Source: Lumbricus terrestris (lineage: Eukaryota > Annelida > Clitellata > Crassiclitellata > Lumbricidae). Taken from it: a stretch of 64,000 nucleotides of DNA. The position numbers and the translations under genes are program-made. Positions 1 through 10,976 of the stretch are shown piece by piece (the stretch's first letter is position 1; each line of letters begins with the position of its first letter). The stretch is from the NCBI GenBank assembly GCA_949752735.1, contig OX457036.1, positions 16,259,433 to 16,323,432 of the forward strand, read 5' to 3'. The notes below the pieces were generated by a model. That model was not told the DNA's origin and searched no databases. It saw nothing but the letters and a program-made list of their open reading frames with translations.

Positions 1-169
1 GTTCAATAGAAAGTACGGTATCGTTGATTTGTTATACTAAGAAAGTAGTTAACATTACATGAGAAAGAGAAGTTAGCTTGTACGATGACTCCTAACAACC
101 TGATACTGTTCAGCTGTTCAATACCAGGTAGAGACAGACAGTGGTCTAAATGGCGCTTGATACCAGGAC

Positions 170-460
170 CAGTGGCGGCGCTAGGGGGGGCTGGGGGGGC
201 TAAGTGCAAGAGGCTAAGCCCCCCTAAAAAAATGGCCATCATAATTATTTTACATAGAAAATCCACGATTTTCTTCGGCTGATGACTAAAAAAAAAAAAA
301 AAGGTCGTCAGAAATTTTTGCGGCGAAAATGGAAAACTTTCATGAGATTTTGGTCGATGACTAAAAAAAAAAAAGGTCGTCAGAAATTTTGGCGGCGAAA
401 ATGGAAAAATTTTCCGCGGGATTCAGCCCCTCCGAAACTGAAATCCTGGCGCCGCCACTG
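170..460. mobile_element. hAT-type MITE (CAGTGGCGGCGCC family), copy 1
   Basis: Inverted ends read CAGTGGCGGCGCTAGG on the left and the complement of CAGTGGCGGCGCCAGG on the right. The element is flanked by an exact 8-bp duplication, accaggac, at 162-169 and 461-468, the size made by hAT transposases. There is no coding capacity in the 291 bp. The inside holds two tandem copies of a ~70-bp unit (about 280-345 and 352-418) with a poly-A run and ggtcgtcagaaattt. Related copies lie at 10201-10488 and 34984-36525. Confidence 0.88.
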
Positions 461-1266
461 ACCAGGACGCCTGAAAATTAACTCCTTGGTTTCCGAGGCG
501 CTTATGTTAATTTGTTTGTGATGATGCAGAACTTAATATTATCAAATTCTTCATGGAATCCAATGGTGGCAGTTTCCGGATTTAATAAACTCAGGTCATC
601 AGCGTATTTACATGAGTGGTTGTCATCACATAAGGTGCAGAGCTGCAATGAATATGATAAACAGAACTTGCCCGATACATTAGATGGGAGTTCAACTACA
701 GTCCTAACTGTTTTGTTACAGGTACTTAGTTATGGATTTTAATGATAAACCTACATCATTTTCGGATATATTTTGAATTAGGCTACGGCTTCCCTTGTTG
801 CCGTTTTAGCCCGCTCAGAATAAAATTTCACCGCATGCAATACGCGAAACCATAAGGTAAACCACAGCACTTTAGGCTACTAGTGACGAATAAATCCCCT
901 AGCGCAACACGCATGTATAATCATGTTAAGAGCTTGTTCGTATATCGCACATCCCAGGGAGATTCTATTATTATCAATACTTTAACCGCGTCCGCAATTA
1001 AATGGCAAATTAGGCTGGTAGGGTGCATTGTGCGATGTGCACATTAACTAGCGGACCGCCGAGAAAGTGACCTGCCGAGCTTCCACCTCAGTTCGTCAAA
1101 TCTGATTGGGGAAAGTTCGCAGTGTGCGGCTCATGTGTAGTTGTGGATCCTCAGAGCCGTTTTAATGTGTTTTTGGGCCCTGGGCGCAAACACTAATCCT
1201 ACATGTAAACATAGCCACGAGTCTAATCTAGTCCACTCCTCTAGGGGAAGTCAAGGTTTCTGGGGG
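461..1266. other. no gene seen
   Basis: AT-rich sequence with only short chance open frames. I see no splice-supported exon, repeat ends or RNA gene here. Confidence 0.5.
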
Positions 1267-1270
1267 ACGG

Positions 1271-1725
1271 TGACACGAAACGGAGTATCCCCCCTGAAAG
1301 CTATCCGGAGGGGATGAATTAATCTATCCCTCCGGATGGAATTAACCGGTCTATACTATCCGGGGGAATAAACCATTATATCCCCTTTTTTAAATGCGCA
1401 TAATAAATATTTTTATGCTGTAATAAAAAATTTAAGTGACTTTAATTATTTTAGGTGTCCTAAGCAATGCTCAGATAAAGGCAACTCGAATTTATTTAGT
1501 GACTCTGAGTGTTTTTTTTTAGTGTTTTAAATGTTTAAAGTGCTCTAAAAATAGGGCAAAACAAATTATCTAGTAGGAATAAACATACCTGTTAGTAGAT
1601 CTATCATTGTTCAAAACAAAGCAGATGAAATTAATTTGCAAAAGAAAATACACGCGGGAGCGGTTTTTCGCCTTTTTTTAATTTGGGGGATACAATTAAT
1701 ATGGGGGATACTCTATTTCGTGACA
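1271..1725. mobile_element. ~450-bp MITE with 4-bp target duplication, copy 1
   Basis: Ends are inverted: TGACACGAAACGGAGTATCC on the left and the complement of TGTCACGAAATAGAGTATCC on the right. The flanks are acgg on both sides (1267-1270 and 1726-1729). Near each end there are iterated GGGGGATA/TATCCGG motifs. Two more copies (42975-43427, 58472-58918) have the same ends with their own 4-bp duplications. TG..CA ends with a 4-bp duplication recall Ginger1 or similar DDE transposons, but there is no transposase to prove the class. Confidence 0.85.
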
Positions 1726-1729
1726 ACGG

Positions 1730-2560
1730 AAAACAAGTATTGTCGGTCGATTGCTAAGACGTGTATACTATAGAGCCGAGAGGGGAGGGCTATGGGAAAT
1801 GAAAGTGTTCCTCCAGTCATGAATTTTTTTGTATTTTCACATTGCTATGAAAGCATTTTAAGCTGCCATCTTAACAAAAATTGCTCAGCATTTGCAGTGC
1901 TGACATGAGTAGCCTAGTCTAAGACTTCAATTAATATTCTTACAATTATAATAGTTCCTTATTCAGTTTCCACATTGTAAATTCGTAATGATACATGCAG
2001 CATTGTAAGCTTGGACCTAAGCAAAACTGTTCGATTAAATAATTTCAGTGCTGATAACAGGAGTGGTTGAAAATTTCAATAAGTAGCCTATATATCATTA
2101 TTAATACAATAATAATATATTTACTTATCGAGTTCAGCATCTCAGACCTGCTAGTTCGGACCATTTCAGACTAACCAAATTAATAACTGCAGACAGATGT
2201 ATAAATAATTATTATATAAGACCTACTTTCTTGCACTGGAATTAGCTTATTCCCATTGTTCACCAGTATAAGCCTATAGTTCTTGGAATTGTTATAAATG
2301 TAACACAAACCATGGAAGAACCACCAAAATCTGGAAGCCATGTAATGTTGTAATGATGCTGTTTCACCAAGCGTTCAAGAAACAAAACACTTTGAAATTT
2401 CTACAGCTTGAAATTTCAAAGGTAGCACTAGAAAGGCGCCAATAAGTTGTACAAAAAAGTATTTGTACAAATATTAACAGTAAATTATACTCATTGTAAC
2501 ATGATTGCATCATATAATATTTATATTAGCAGATTTTATCGTCATATTATCATATTATAG
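1730..2560. repeat. diverged relative of the 23.5-24.5 kb hAT element
   Basis: Parts of this stretch align by eye with the inside of the hAT element at 23536-24511. Examples are 'gcattttaagctgcc' at about 1853 against 23810, and the block around 2340-2520 against 23990-24130. Spacing and order agree, with many substitutions. I did not find its ends. It is noncoding. Confidence 0.45.
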
Positions 2561-2561
2561 T

Positions 2562-2779
2562 TTGTATGCGCACTTGCTATAGCGCCTCTTCCAGCCCTCA
2601 ACCGCTACTCAGAGGCGCTCCCGACTACAGCGCGGACACTGCATCAGAGTTTCACACCGAAGCGCTGAGCAATTGCGAGTGAAGGACTTGCCCAAGGTCC
2701 CTACGCAGTGAGGTGGATTCGAACCTCGAACCTTCCGACTTCAAGGCAACGACGCCACCACTACACCACCGCGCACCAC
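2562..2779 (-). mobile_element. tRNA-derived SINE, copy 1 (minus strand)
   Basis: Read on the minus strand it starts GCGCGGTGGTGTAGTGG, which resembles a tRNA A box. It continues to GGTTCGAATCCACC, a perfect B-box type motif, and then to a body shared with copies at 12488 and 28895 (TTGCTCAGCGCTTCGG and GCGCCTCTGAGTAG). The end is a GCGC-rich tail followed by a short Pol III-type A/C tail. It probably moved with the help of an unidentified LINE. Confidence 0.85.
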
Positions 2780-2814
2780 TAGTAAATACTACAATACTAG
2801 TAAATAGTATAACG

Positions 2815-2915
2815 GTACCGGGTGCTAGGACAAAATGTCCCGGACGAAATGTCCATGGACAAAAAGTCTCCGGATAAAATGTCCCCGGACAAAACGACGC
2901 GGGGAACAAAGGCGC
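2815..2915. repeat. short degenerate array of GGACAAAATGTCC-type units
   Basis: About six units spaced 13-15 bp, such as GGACAAAATGTCC, GGACGAAATGTCC and GGACAAAACG. It has the same motif as the longer array at 4396-4602, in the opposite reading direction. The two may be the ends of one element about 1.7 kb long, but no target duplication was found. Confidence 0.6.
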
Positions 2916-2919
2916 CGAG

Positions 2920-4395
2920 CCAATCAGATACCTAAGAGGACGCAACGAAGTGGCAAAATGGGTTGAGTACTGGATCACAAAGATACTTCGGAGCAAGACC
3001 CAATTGGGACTTGACGTTCAGTGGTTGTTGTTCCCAGAAATGACCTTTACAGCCGCTCCAACTATAGACATGACTGTGCAGAATCGAGTTTTGTTCGTCT
3101 TAGCTCAGTCCATGCATGGTTGGGATAGTGCCGCTATGGCCCTCCGAACCCTTCGGTCGAGCCTCAAGTTGAAGATGTCTCCAAATTAATTTCAGCTGCT
3201 CATTGTGCCTATTGTGTATGTTTATTTCTGATACTCGTGTATTTACAACTTACAAACTGAAGGCCTCAAATCGGAGTCGGATTGAGTGCCTCAAAAGTCA
3301 GGTAGGCTTACAGCTTCAGCAAACATAATACAAATATTGTTGATTTTGTGCATAAGTAACGCCACTTAAACTGACTCAGGTCAGTACATAAAGTTTGTAC
3401 GTCTACTTTCTTAAGCACAGCGTTTATAACATTGTAATTCCTAATAGGGTGGACCCATAATAAGACATGCGTGGGGCCTTCAAAACAATACCTCGGTATA
3501 CGCTCAAATGTCATTAAGATGCGCCTGGCCTCAAGTTTGTAGGGGGCATCCACGTTTATAAGTGTAGGTCTACTCCGAAACGCAACTCCAGAAATATAAT
3601 AATTTTCTTATGCTAACCTCGTCAATCCCGTCATCAGTGATGTAAAATGTAGGTTAGGTCTAATTGTGTTGCTCAGATGTGCCACATTACATGGAAAAGG
3701 ATGTAACATATGGACTGGAAAAGTATATTAGTGTATTCATTCATTCATTTCAGACATTTATATAGCGCCGCTTCAAGTATTCGTATAACTTGTACTTGTG
3801 ATCGTTCTGCGGTGTGTCAGATTGAGTTATTAAAAAGAAAATATTATTATTATAAGTGTATCTACTCAAAAGCGCTCCCGACCCAACCACGGCTAAAGAG
3901 AACAGTCTTGCAACATTGTAGTGTGGTGGTTAATTTTTAAGGGCTCCCAAGCCTTTAGAGTGTCCAAGGGCCTAAGGTTGTCATGCCACTGCATAGTTAC
4001 GTCCTCGCGATAACGATCGTGAAATAATTTAGGATTGTCTCACCAACCAAACCTTTTAATTAGGATAATTTATAAAGTAACAAAATAATGGGCGATCCGG
4101 GCACACACCTTCAAGGCTGCCTATATGTAGGACAAACGCAGATATTATGAAAAATAACTGAGCCCCTTTGCAAATTTGTACATTTCTGACCCAAGAATCG
4201 GAATTCTTATAAAACAGTTAACCAAATGCAGCGTGCAATTGGTTGATTTGCTAAGAATGTTCTGTTATATTCAAAATGACTTGTTTTCATGCATTTAGAG
4301 AAGGTGGTTCTCTGACACAAGAAATCTTTTTCTCAATGTAGGTGCGCCTACTACTAGGCGCCCATGGATGCGCTGGGCTTAGGTAGTGCAGGGAC
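2920..4395. other. no gene; one copy of a TATAGCGCC module
   Basis: The open frames here have no recognisable domain or splice context. Around 3755-3900 lies a diverged copy of the module that starts 'tttatatagcgcc' and ends near 'agcgctcccgac', also found in the SINE tail and at about 15517, 22190, 25822, 36714 and 40500. If the arrays on either side (2815-2915, 4396-4602) are paired ends, this whole stretch could be the body of one element. Confidence 0.45.
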
Positions 4396-4602
4396 ATTAC
4401 TTTTGTACTGGGACATTTTGTCCGGGACATTTTGTCCGGGACATTTTATCCGGGGACATTTTGTCCAGGGACATTTTGTCCTGGACATTTTGTCCTGGAC
4501 ATTTGTCCGGGACATTTTGTCCGGGGACTTTTTGTCCGGGGACATTTTGTCCGGGACATTTTGTCCAGGACATTTTGTCCCGGGACATTTTGTCCGTCCA
4601 CG
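4396..4602. repeat. 14-bp minisatellite, GGGACATTTTGTCC units
   Basis: About 14 near-identical tandem units of 13-15 bp. Each is a near-palindrome with arms GGACA and TGTCC around a 3-4 bp A/T core. All three frames stay open on both strands because the unit lacks stops. That explains the open frames here, which are not genes. Confidence 0.9.
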
Positions 4603-4859
4603 ATCATTAGTGCTGAGGTAAGACAGACCGATGTAAAAATCTTTCACGTGATCTCAACTGACGGCAAAGAGTCTTTGCTATAATTTTTATGGCAATGGGT
4701 ATTACAGAAACCGAAACCCGAACAGACCAGTACAGTAATAGTTCACATTCTACTGCAGCCGAAGTCGATATTCATTTGATACAAATATCTGTACAAGACT
4801 TATGACTCGTCGCAGAGCTCTCGAATAAATTGCTGCCTGAAATTATTAAAATTTGAAGC

Positions 4860-5430
4860 TTGTGATTACCATTTAAATCCCAAGGTCGCCGACCTTTGAG
4901 AGACCAATGAGAGAAGATTGAGAAGCGTGGCGCATGATGCTCACTTGAACGGATGAAAAATAAATCTCGAGTCGCATGTGCGAGGTGTCAGGGTCCATAT
5001 CACAATCCAAAGAGAAGGATCAATAATATTGAGGCAAACTTTCGAGACAGAGCCATAGCCGTTCAAGAGCAATGGATGAGCGAAGTGGACGTTTGGAGGA
5101 AACTGAGTGAGGTAACTTCCGCAGATATTTAGGGCAGTACCCCGCTGAGCCTTGAGGATCTGAGTTACGATCCTAAATAATGTTTGCGAGAGAAAGTCGA
5201 TTGAAGTTCATCAAACATAATGGTAGAGATTCGAGGGTGCCTCCATGGGAAGGCGGACAATCAGTTTAGCAGCTGAGCTGAGTACGGACTGAAGCGATGG
5301 TAGACGAAACTGAGGAAGACCAACGAGAACAAAATTCTACTTGTGGTCGGTTGCGGTAGGCAGAAATGACTCGACTAGATTTGAGATGACCAAGTGGACT
5401 GAGTCGACGTATCGGGGTTGACTCCCAAGA
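4860..5430. repeat. block shared with 36.8-37.2 kb (duplicated or dispersed repeat)
   Basis: Several stretches match 36880-37200 in the same order and orientation. One is a segment with 'gggcagtaccccgctgagcc' against 'gggcaagacccgctaagctt'. Another is 'caaacataatggtagagat' against 'caaacataatggcagagat'. A third is 'gcagctgagctgagtacg' against 'gcagctgagttgagcacg'. One copy lies upstream of gene 1 and the other upstream of gene 3. It may belong to the duplicated gene unit or be an old dispersed repeat. It is noncoding. Confidence 0.55.
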
Positions 5431-5454
5431 ATAATGAGATAACTTGCTCTACAT

Positions 5455-5807
5455 CAGTGGTTCCCAACCTTTTATGACTGTCGGGCCACTTTTTCTAACT
5501 TGAAGGACACGAGAGCCACTTTTTCTTAGTTGAAGGACATTAGGGGACCACAAGGCTAAAATTTAATTAACTGAAGGCGTATAAAATTGTTATAGCCTAA
5601 TTGAATCAAAATGGAATGTTTGATGCGATTTATTAACATCCATATGAAACAATTTGTAATAGAAAAGAATTATATATTCCGTCATGTCCAAATTGTCAAT
5701 ATTTACATATATTGTTCCTATTTTATAATTTATTGAGATGCCGAGGGCCATTTGTGAAGGCCAGGCGGGCCACTTTTGGCCCGCGGGCCACGGTTTGGGA
5801 ACCGCTG
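5455..5807. mobile_element. hAT (Charlie-like) MITE
   Basis: The left end CAGTGGTTCCCAACC and right end GGTTTGGGAACCGCTG are inverted. An exact 8-bp duplication, ctctacat, lies at 5447-5454 and 5808-5815. The 353-bp inside is GGCC-rich near both ends and noncoding. CAGTGGTTCCCAACC is typical of the hAT-Charlie group. Confidence 0.92.
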
Positions 5808-5815
5808 CTCTACAT

Positions 5816-5960
5816 GCTCTTTGCCCGTGAATACTGGGAGCAGTGCCCCATAAAGTCCTTAAATCTAAATTGGTTGTGACAACTATACTGTGGCCGCCGC
5901 AGTCCCGTGTAATTGCGATCTCTGATCTCGTGATTGTGGGTTTTAAATTCAGTCGCAATA
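5816..5960. repeat. short block shared with the upstream region of gene 3
   Basis: The stretch ending 'attgcgatctctgatctcgt' and 'ttttaaattcagt' resembles about 37970-38035, just upstream of gene 3. This fits a shared ancestry of the flanks of genes 1 and 3. The match is short, so chance or a dispersed repeat is possible. Confidence 0.35.
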
Positions 5961-6173
5961 ATCCCTAGCATATGTAGGCTATTCCACTTTAAAATACTGC
6001 ATCCGCCCGTGGTTTATGTAATTTCATCCATAAATTCATGAATGCATGAGTCCGAATATGAAATTTAGGCTAGCCTTAGTTGGCATGGGCGCCCGCAGAA
6101 ATGTTTGCACGATATTAGGAACATGCACATGGGCGCCCGCACACCGGGGCAAGAGGGGGCACTTTTTAACCAA

Positions 6174-6374
6174 ATCTGAGAAAATGCAACAAAATGGTTC
6201 TATGAAAAATACCCATTCATGTTCCGAATATCGTGCTTTGCGTTTTGAACCTCTTGCTATCAAAAAATTTAACCGCGACCATCATGTTTTACTGCTTTCT
6301 GCAAAACTTTCTGCAGGCGCCCATGAACATGCATGGGTATTTTCATAGAACCATTTTAGTGCATTTTCTCAGAT
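6174..6374. repeat. small foldback repeat with ~45-bp arms
   Basis: The left arm at about 6174-6222 (TCTGAGAAAATGCA ... AATACCCATTCATGTT) is the near complement of the right arm at about 6324-6374. Copies of GGGCGCCC next to CACACCGGGGCAAGAGGGGG at about 6132-6160 reappear, reversed, at 8768-8806. It could form a hairpin and is probably an old MITE fragment. Confidence 0.6.
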
Positions 6375-6383
6375 AAACGTTTT

Positions 6384-7164
6384 GGCACTCCTCCGAAGTC
6401 CGGTCCCAAACTATTTCGCATGGCTTATCACATAGATATGCTTCTCCAATGCTTTCTTACTCACCCTCATATACAATGACGTCATTATTGAGGCCATTTT
6501 GGTTACCAGTACATTCTGAGTACATTCATCCCGCTTCTTATTTGGTCTGATGATTTTCATCTGTCATCCCACTTCGTGGTTTGTTATCAATATTTTCATC
6601 TGTGACTAAAATACTAATCGCCGCTGAAGTTACAATAAAAATCTTCAGACCAAAACAGGGCAATCCCGCAGTTTAGCGTCGTCAATTACCGCATGCTTGA
6701 TAAATGGAAGCTGGATTGATGATTTTCATTCATGTATTTCAACATGCATCCAGCTTCCATTTCTCAAGCGATGTGCTGAGGTTGTTAAATATTATTGGCT
6801 CACCGGCAAATGGTGAATGGAAGCTGGATGAAGGTTCCTTATAGGTGAAATAGAAGCTGGATTGACAAAAATAACGCTTGAGAACTGGAAGCCAGATTAA
6901 TGATACATCGCTTGAGAAATGGAAGCTGGATGCATGTTGAAATACATGAATGAAAATCATCAATCCATTTATCAACCATGCGGTAATCCCTTAGAAGAAA
7001 AGAAATTAACGACGCTAAACTGCGACCCCAAAACAGGAAGCGGGATGATTTTTCTGAATTTTTTGGGTGCAATAAACGTTTTCGGCAGTTATCTACAAAT
7101 GCTGTGAAGTGACGGTAAGACAAATGCTGTGAAATAGTTTGGGACCGGACTTCGGAGGAGTGCC
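6384..7164. mobile_element. foldback DNA element with 8-bp target duplication
   Basis: The ends are GGCACTCCTCCGAAGTCCGG and its complement. Exact 8-bp flanks AACGTTTT lie at 6376-6383 and 7165-7172. The inverted similarity continues almost to the centre: 6690-6775 pairs with 6900-6985 and 'gcagtttagcgtcgt' pairs with 'acgacgctaaactgc'. The 781-bp unit is therefore essentially one long imperfect palindrome with ~350-bp arms. The motif aatggaagctggat recurs five times inside. There is no transposase. Confidence 0.85.
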
Positions 7165-7172
7165 AACGTTTT

Positions 7173-7742
7173 TATAATTTTTAATATGAATAGTTTCTTT
7201 AGTGGGAAGAAATTTGTTTGAAAAAACAAAAATGGTAGCTGAAGAGCAGGTTCACATGAAAGCTGACACCTATTTTCCATTCAGCTATTCATTCATGCTA
7301 TTTCTAGTTAGGCCTACTTCTATATTTTAGTCTAAATTTCTTAACTTCTAAAGCACCACTCGAAAGTCAATCTCAGGCATCAGCTTATTCTATGAGTAAA
7401 AGTTAGGGCTGTTCAAATGGTAGTCAGAAGTAGGTCCAAGACCGGTTATCAGAGGGGCGGAGGGGTAAAGTAGCTGTTAAGGTTAGTGTCATTTGGGTTT
7501 GGAAGGTTGAAGATCCGACGATCAGATGAATAGCGGTATGAATTCTTTTGAACAGGCGAGACGTCAGTTTTAGATAGAGGTCATGGTAACTGGTTTGGCA
7601 AGATTTTGACAAATGCAAGGCAGACAATTCAAAGCATTTTTATTTTACAAAGATTTCTAAACGCAGATTTCTTAGTTTCACTTTGTCCATCATTAGCGTC
7701 TTTAATTCTGTAACGCGACGAAATTTGTTAAAACCCTCTAAG
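7173..7742. other. no gene seen
   Basis: Only short open frames without family resemblance, and no repeat ends. It lies between a foldback element and a pogo-like element. Confidence 0.5.
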
Positions 7743-7744
7743 TA

Positions 7745-8733
7745 GGGGAAGTAGGGGCAAGACGGACCCCGTAACGGATTTTTGGTTTTGAGACACCATA
7801 AACGTGCTTCATGGGCACAAATTTTTTTGCTACTCGTAGCTTATACAGTACTATTGCTAAGGGCAACACAAATTTAATTGCATTCCTTTCTGATAATAAG
7901 ATTTTTTAAATTTAAAAATGTAGTCGTAATGGTCCGTCTTGCCCCCACTTTGGGGCAAGATGGACCAATCTAATAAATCATGCCCTACGCATTAGTATTT
8001 CATCATAGCATGTTCTGATCACATGAAGAATACTATTTTATGCATAAATGTGATCGTCTATAATGTAAAACAGTGAGAATAACGCAGAAGTTACATTGGA
8101 CTAGATTTTTTCAATTTTAGGCGATTTTAGTGGTCCATCTTGCCCCCATGGTGGAACAAGATAGACCACTGCAATCGTGACTTTCGCGTTAATTGTCATT
8201 ATTATTCTATCCAACAATTATTGTTATAGTAATAATAACATAATAATTAATTAACATGTGAAATCGGATGAAAAAATTCGAACCACAGGAAAAATTCACA
8301 AAAACGGGGCAAGATGGATCACAAGGTCCGTCTTACCCCGTCGGTGACTGATCCAACTCACCCCCGTGCGTAAGGTATAAACTTTTCACCAATTAAAAAT
8401 TTAATCTACTGGGTATCCTGCCAATACTGAATTCATTAATACGGCAGAAAAGGGTGTTTAACCAGATATACTTGCATCAAAAGCCTGTGACAATGTGCAA
8501 TTGAATACTTAGCAAAAAACTGTTTCTTGAAAATAGGATCGAACAGGTCGAAAATCAACTTTTCATCATAAAAAACGAAAAAATGTCGTTTCAGTCGCTT
8601 ATTTTGGTCAAATCACCAAAGCTCCAACAGTATTACAATAATTAAAGTTCATTCGATAGGTGGCGACATCATAAATACCCTATATTGACGGGATCCATCA
8701 TGCCCCAAGGGTCCGTCTTGCCCCTACTTCCCC
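7745..8733. mobile_element. non-autonomous TA-flanked element with iterated GGGGCAAGACGGACC motif
   Basis: The left end GGGGAAGTAGGGGCAAGACG and its complement at the right end are flanked by TA on both sides (7743-7744, 8734-8735). The motif GGGGCAAGAYGGACC, in both orientations, occurs at least eight times: both ends and near 7930, 7954, 8130, 8152, 8307 and 8324. A TA duplication fits the Tc1/mariner/pogo superfamily. The 989 bp contain no transposase. It resembles the element at 32056 in layout. Confidence 0.8.
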
Positions 8734-9036
8734 TAATAATGCAAAAATAGGTGTCAGTTTTCCGGGGGGCAAGTTCCCCCTCTTGCCCCTGTGTGTGGGC
8801 GCCATGTTAGTTGGCTAGCATTGGCTTGAATTTCTATAGCATACCAGATGCTCTGCAGCGACACATGACAATTGCCAAGTCCCTGGATAAAAAAAGGCCT
8901 AACACGGACCGAGTCGTATTGACTGGGACGCCGAGTCACATTTATTAAGGCTCTAGCAGATTTAGAGAAGAATAATAAAACTGAGAAAATTTACCTCAAT
9001 AGTCTAACTACGGTTGAGAATCAGTCTTGTATTGAA
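8734..9036 (+). promoter_or_regulatory. upstream region of gene 1
   Basis: It contains a fragment of the GGGGCAAG/GGGCGCC repeat (8760-8810) and then unique sequence. TAATAAAA at about 8972 is a weak TATA-like candidate 65 bp before the start codon. The last bases before the ATG, 'attgaa', are shared with the start region of gene 3 and with a stretch just upstream of gene 2. No firm promoter can be claimed. Confidence 0.3.
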
Positions 9037-9499
9037 ATGGTTGACCTGAGGACCGTTGTTGTTTCCGTTATTACGTTGTTGTCTGTTTTAGTAGGCCTAC
9101 AACCCGGAATTAGAAGCCAGCCCACAGTCGGCTTCTCCTCTGGAAATGATTCCTGTTCAAAGCAAAAAGAGGAATGGGGATTCCAAATAGAGGAAGTCAT
9201 GCATCTGAAATATGCACTAGAAAATGGACGGCAGAAGATAAATATTTCGGAGAATGCATCCCGGGTTCAAATGGCGGCAATCCACCGACTAAATTTAGAA
9301 CTGGAAAAGAAACAAGAAATTATAGAGACGCTCGAAAACGCAACCAGCGCAAAGACGGAAGAAAATTAACGATTAGATTTGGAACTGGAAAACCAACAAC
9401 AGCTGATAGAAACACTGGAAAACATATCATCGTCTCAGTCTGAGGAAAATCGTCGACTAAAACTTGAAATCGAACGACTTCAGAAGAGAACAAAACCAG
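9037..9499 (+). CDS. Gene 1 exon 1: signal peptide and glyco-coiled-coil, with in-frame stop (possible pseudogene)
   Basis: The ATG at 9037 opens a hydrophobic leader of about 28 residues (VVVSVITLLSVLVGL core), then QPT and an acidic/Ser stretch with a single cysteine (NDSC). From about residue 70 it shows 28-residue coiled-coil repeats, each beginning with an N-x-S/T sequon (NAS, NAT, NIS) and ending IETLE. The codon at 9367-9369 is TAA in the middle of the second full repeat. The reading frame then continues perfectly (RLDLELENQQQ, then LIETLENISSS) to a GT donor at 9500, in phase 1. The paralogue at 38290 has N or H at this place; CAA to TAA is the simplest change. The product would be a secreted oligomeric rod carrying the domain of exon 2. 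The stop suggests a pseudogene, an allele, or a base error. I do not know a named homologue. Confidence 0.72.
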
Positions 9500-9561
9500 G
9501 TAGGCTACGTTGTTTAATCTGAGAGTGGAAGAAACTAACCTAGCCAATCTTCTCTGCCTGT

Positions 9562-9678
9562 ATGTGTCCACATAAATCCATCTATCTGTTTGTGTCAATC
9601 TGTCCGTCCACGTGTTTCTATCTATCTATCTACATGTATCTATCTGTCTGTCTGTTTATCTATCTATCTATCTATTTA

Positions 9679-9717
<39 letters not shown>
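9562..9717 (+). repeat. (TCTA)n/(TCTG)n microsatellite in gene 1 intron
   Basis: Tetranucleotide runs of ctat and ctgt. This is low-complexity intron sequence and gives spurious long open frames. Confidence 0.95.
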
Positions 9718-9719
<2 letters not shown>

Positions 9720-10200
9720 GACTTACATAGCCTATAAACTGTTACTGTAACTCTAACTGTGCCAGGGTCACCGGAAATAAAAGGGTAAATTAAAAACACT
9801 TAGCCTATCGTTTAATAACTTGGTTTAATTTAGCACAGTTAGAGTTACAATAACAGCTAAAAGGCTATGTAAGACTTAAGCTTTAAGAGCCTATGTCGTT
9901 CTATCAAACTGTCCAATTTTATTTGAAAGTTTGCACTCTAGGTTCCACAATTATTTGGCTTAGAAAGAAATTTGTCTGAACTGTAAAATAATGAACAACA
10001 AGAACAACAAAAATCTTGCAAGAGTAAGCAAGCTTAGGTACCTATAAAGAAGCAAAACTGAAATGTTTTAATTAATACAAGAACTGAGTTGAGAATTGAA
10101 ATTAATATGAAAAACTTGAAGTAAAAACATTATTGAAATCTTTTAAAGAACTGAAGTTTAATTAGAGCTGAAATCGAGGACGCCTAAACTGAAATGGGAG

Positions 10201-10488
10201 CAGTGGCGGCGCCAGGATTTCAGTTTTGGGGGCTGAAACCTCCACGAGGAAATTTTCAATTTTCGTTCGCCAAAATTTCTGACGACTTTTTTCGGCCGAA
10301 ATTTCATGAAAATTTTCCGTTTGCATCCGCCAAAATTTCTGATAACCTTTTTTAGTCATCCTGTCGAAAATCGTGGAAATATTTCAGTTCTGCATGTAAA
10401 AAAAACCGGATGGCTTTTTTAGGAAAGCTTAGTCTTTTATCAGAGGTCTTAGCCCCCTAGACTCCCTAGCACTGCCACTGAGCCACTG
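10201..10488. mobile_element. hAT-type MITE (CAGTGGCGGCGCC family), copy 2, in gene 1 intron
   Basis: The left end is CAGTGGCGGCGCCAGGATTT. The right end is a degraded complement ending CACTGCCACTGAGCCACTG. The flanks aatgggag (10193-10200) and aatggaag (10489-10496) match at 7 of 8 bases. Length (288 bp) and inside are like the element at 170-460, with the TTTTTTAGTCAT/ATTTTGGCGG blocks in the other orientation. It sits in the intron between the two exons of gene 1. Confidence 0.82.
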
Positions 10489-10717
10489 AATGGAAGTAAA
10501 ATGAAAATGATTTCCTGAAGTAAAATTCCACATATTCTGACCTGATGAGTAACGGACCAAACAACTTGGCTGTTACAGTAGGCTAATCTTGATATTGTAT
10601 TACGACGTGTGACGCTGGTCTCCCTGACAAGGCTTTGCGTGGCGCTGTGGCTTTGCATATTAGACATAATAGTACTACAAAGGCTACATCACATTACAAA
10701 TGCTGAGAAATATGTGC

Positions 10718-10929
<212 letters not shown>

Positions 10930-10976
10930 ATATAATATTAATGAATTTTGAACAATAATTATTATTTCTGTTTCAG

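Noticed and set aside
2950..3189. 79-codon frame MAKWVEYWITKIL...
   Set aside because: No domain, no neighbours; it starts inside repeat-derived sequence.
4396..4602. CRISPR-like look of regularly spaced short palindromes
   Set aside because: Units are contiguous 14-bp tandem repeats with no unique spacers and the genome is eukaryotic.
4354..4683. Overlapping open frames in all directions over the GGGACATTTTGTCC array
   Set aside because: A 14-bp unit without stops gives open frames in every phase; it is simple tandem repeat, not protein.
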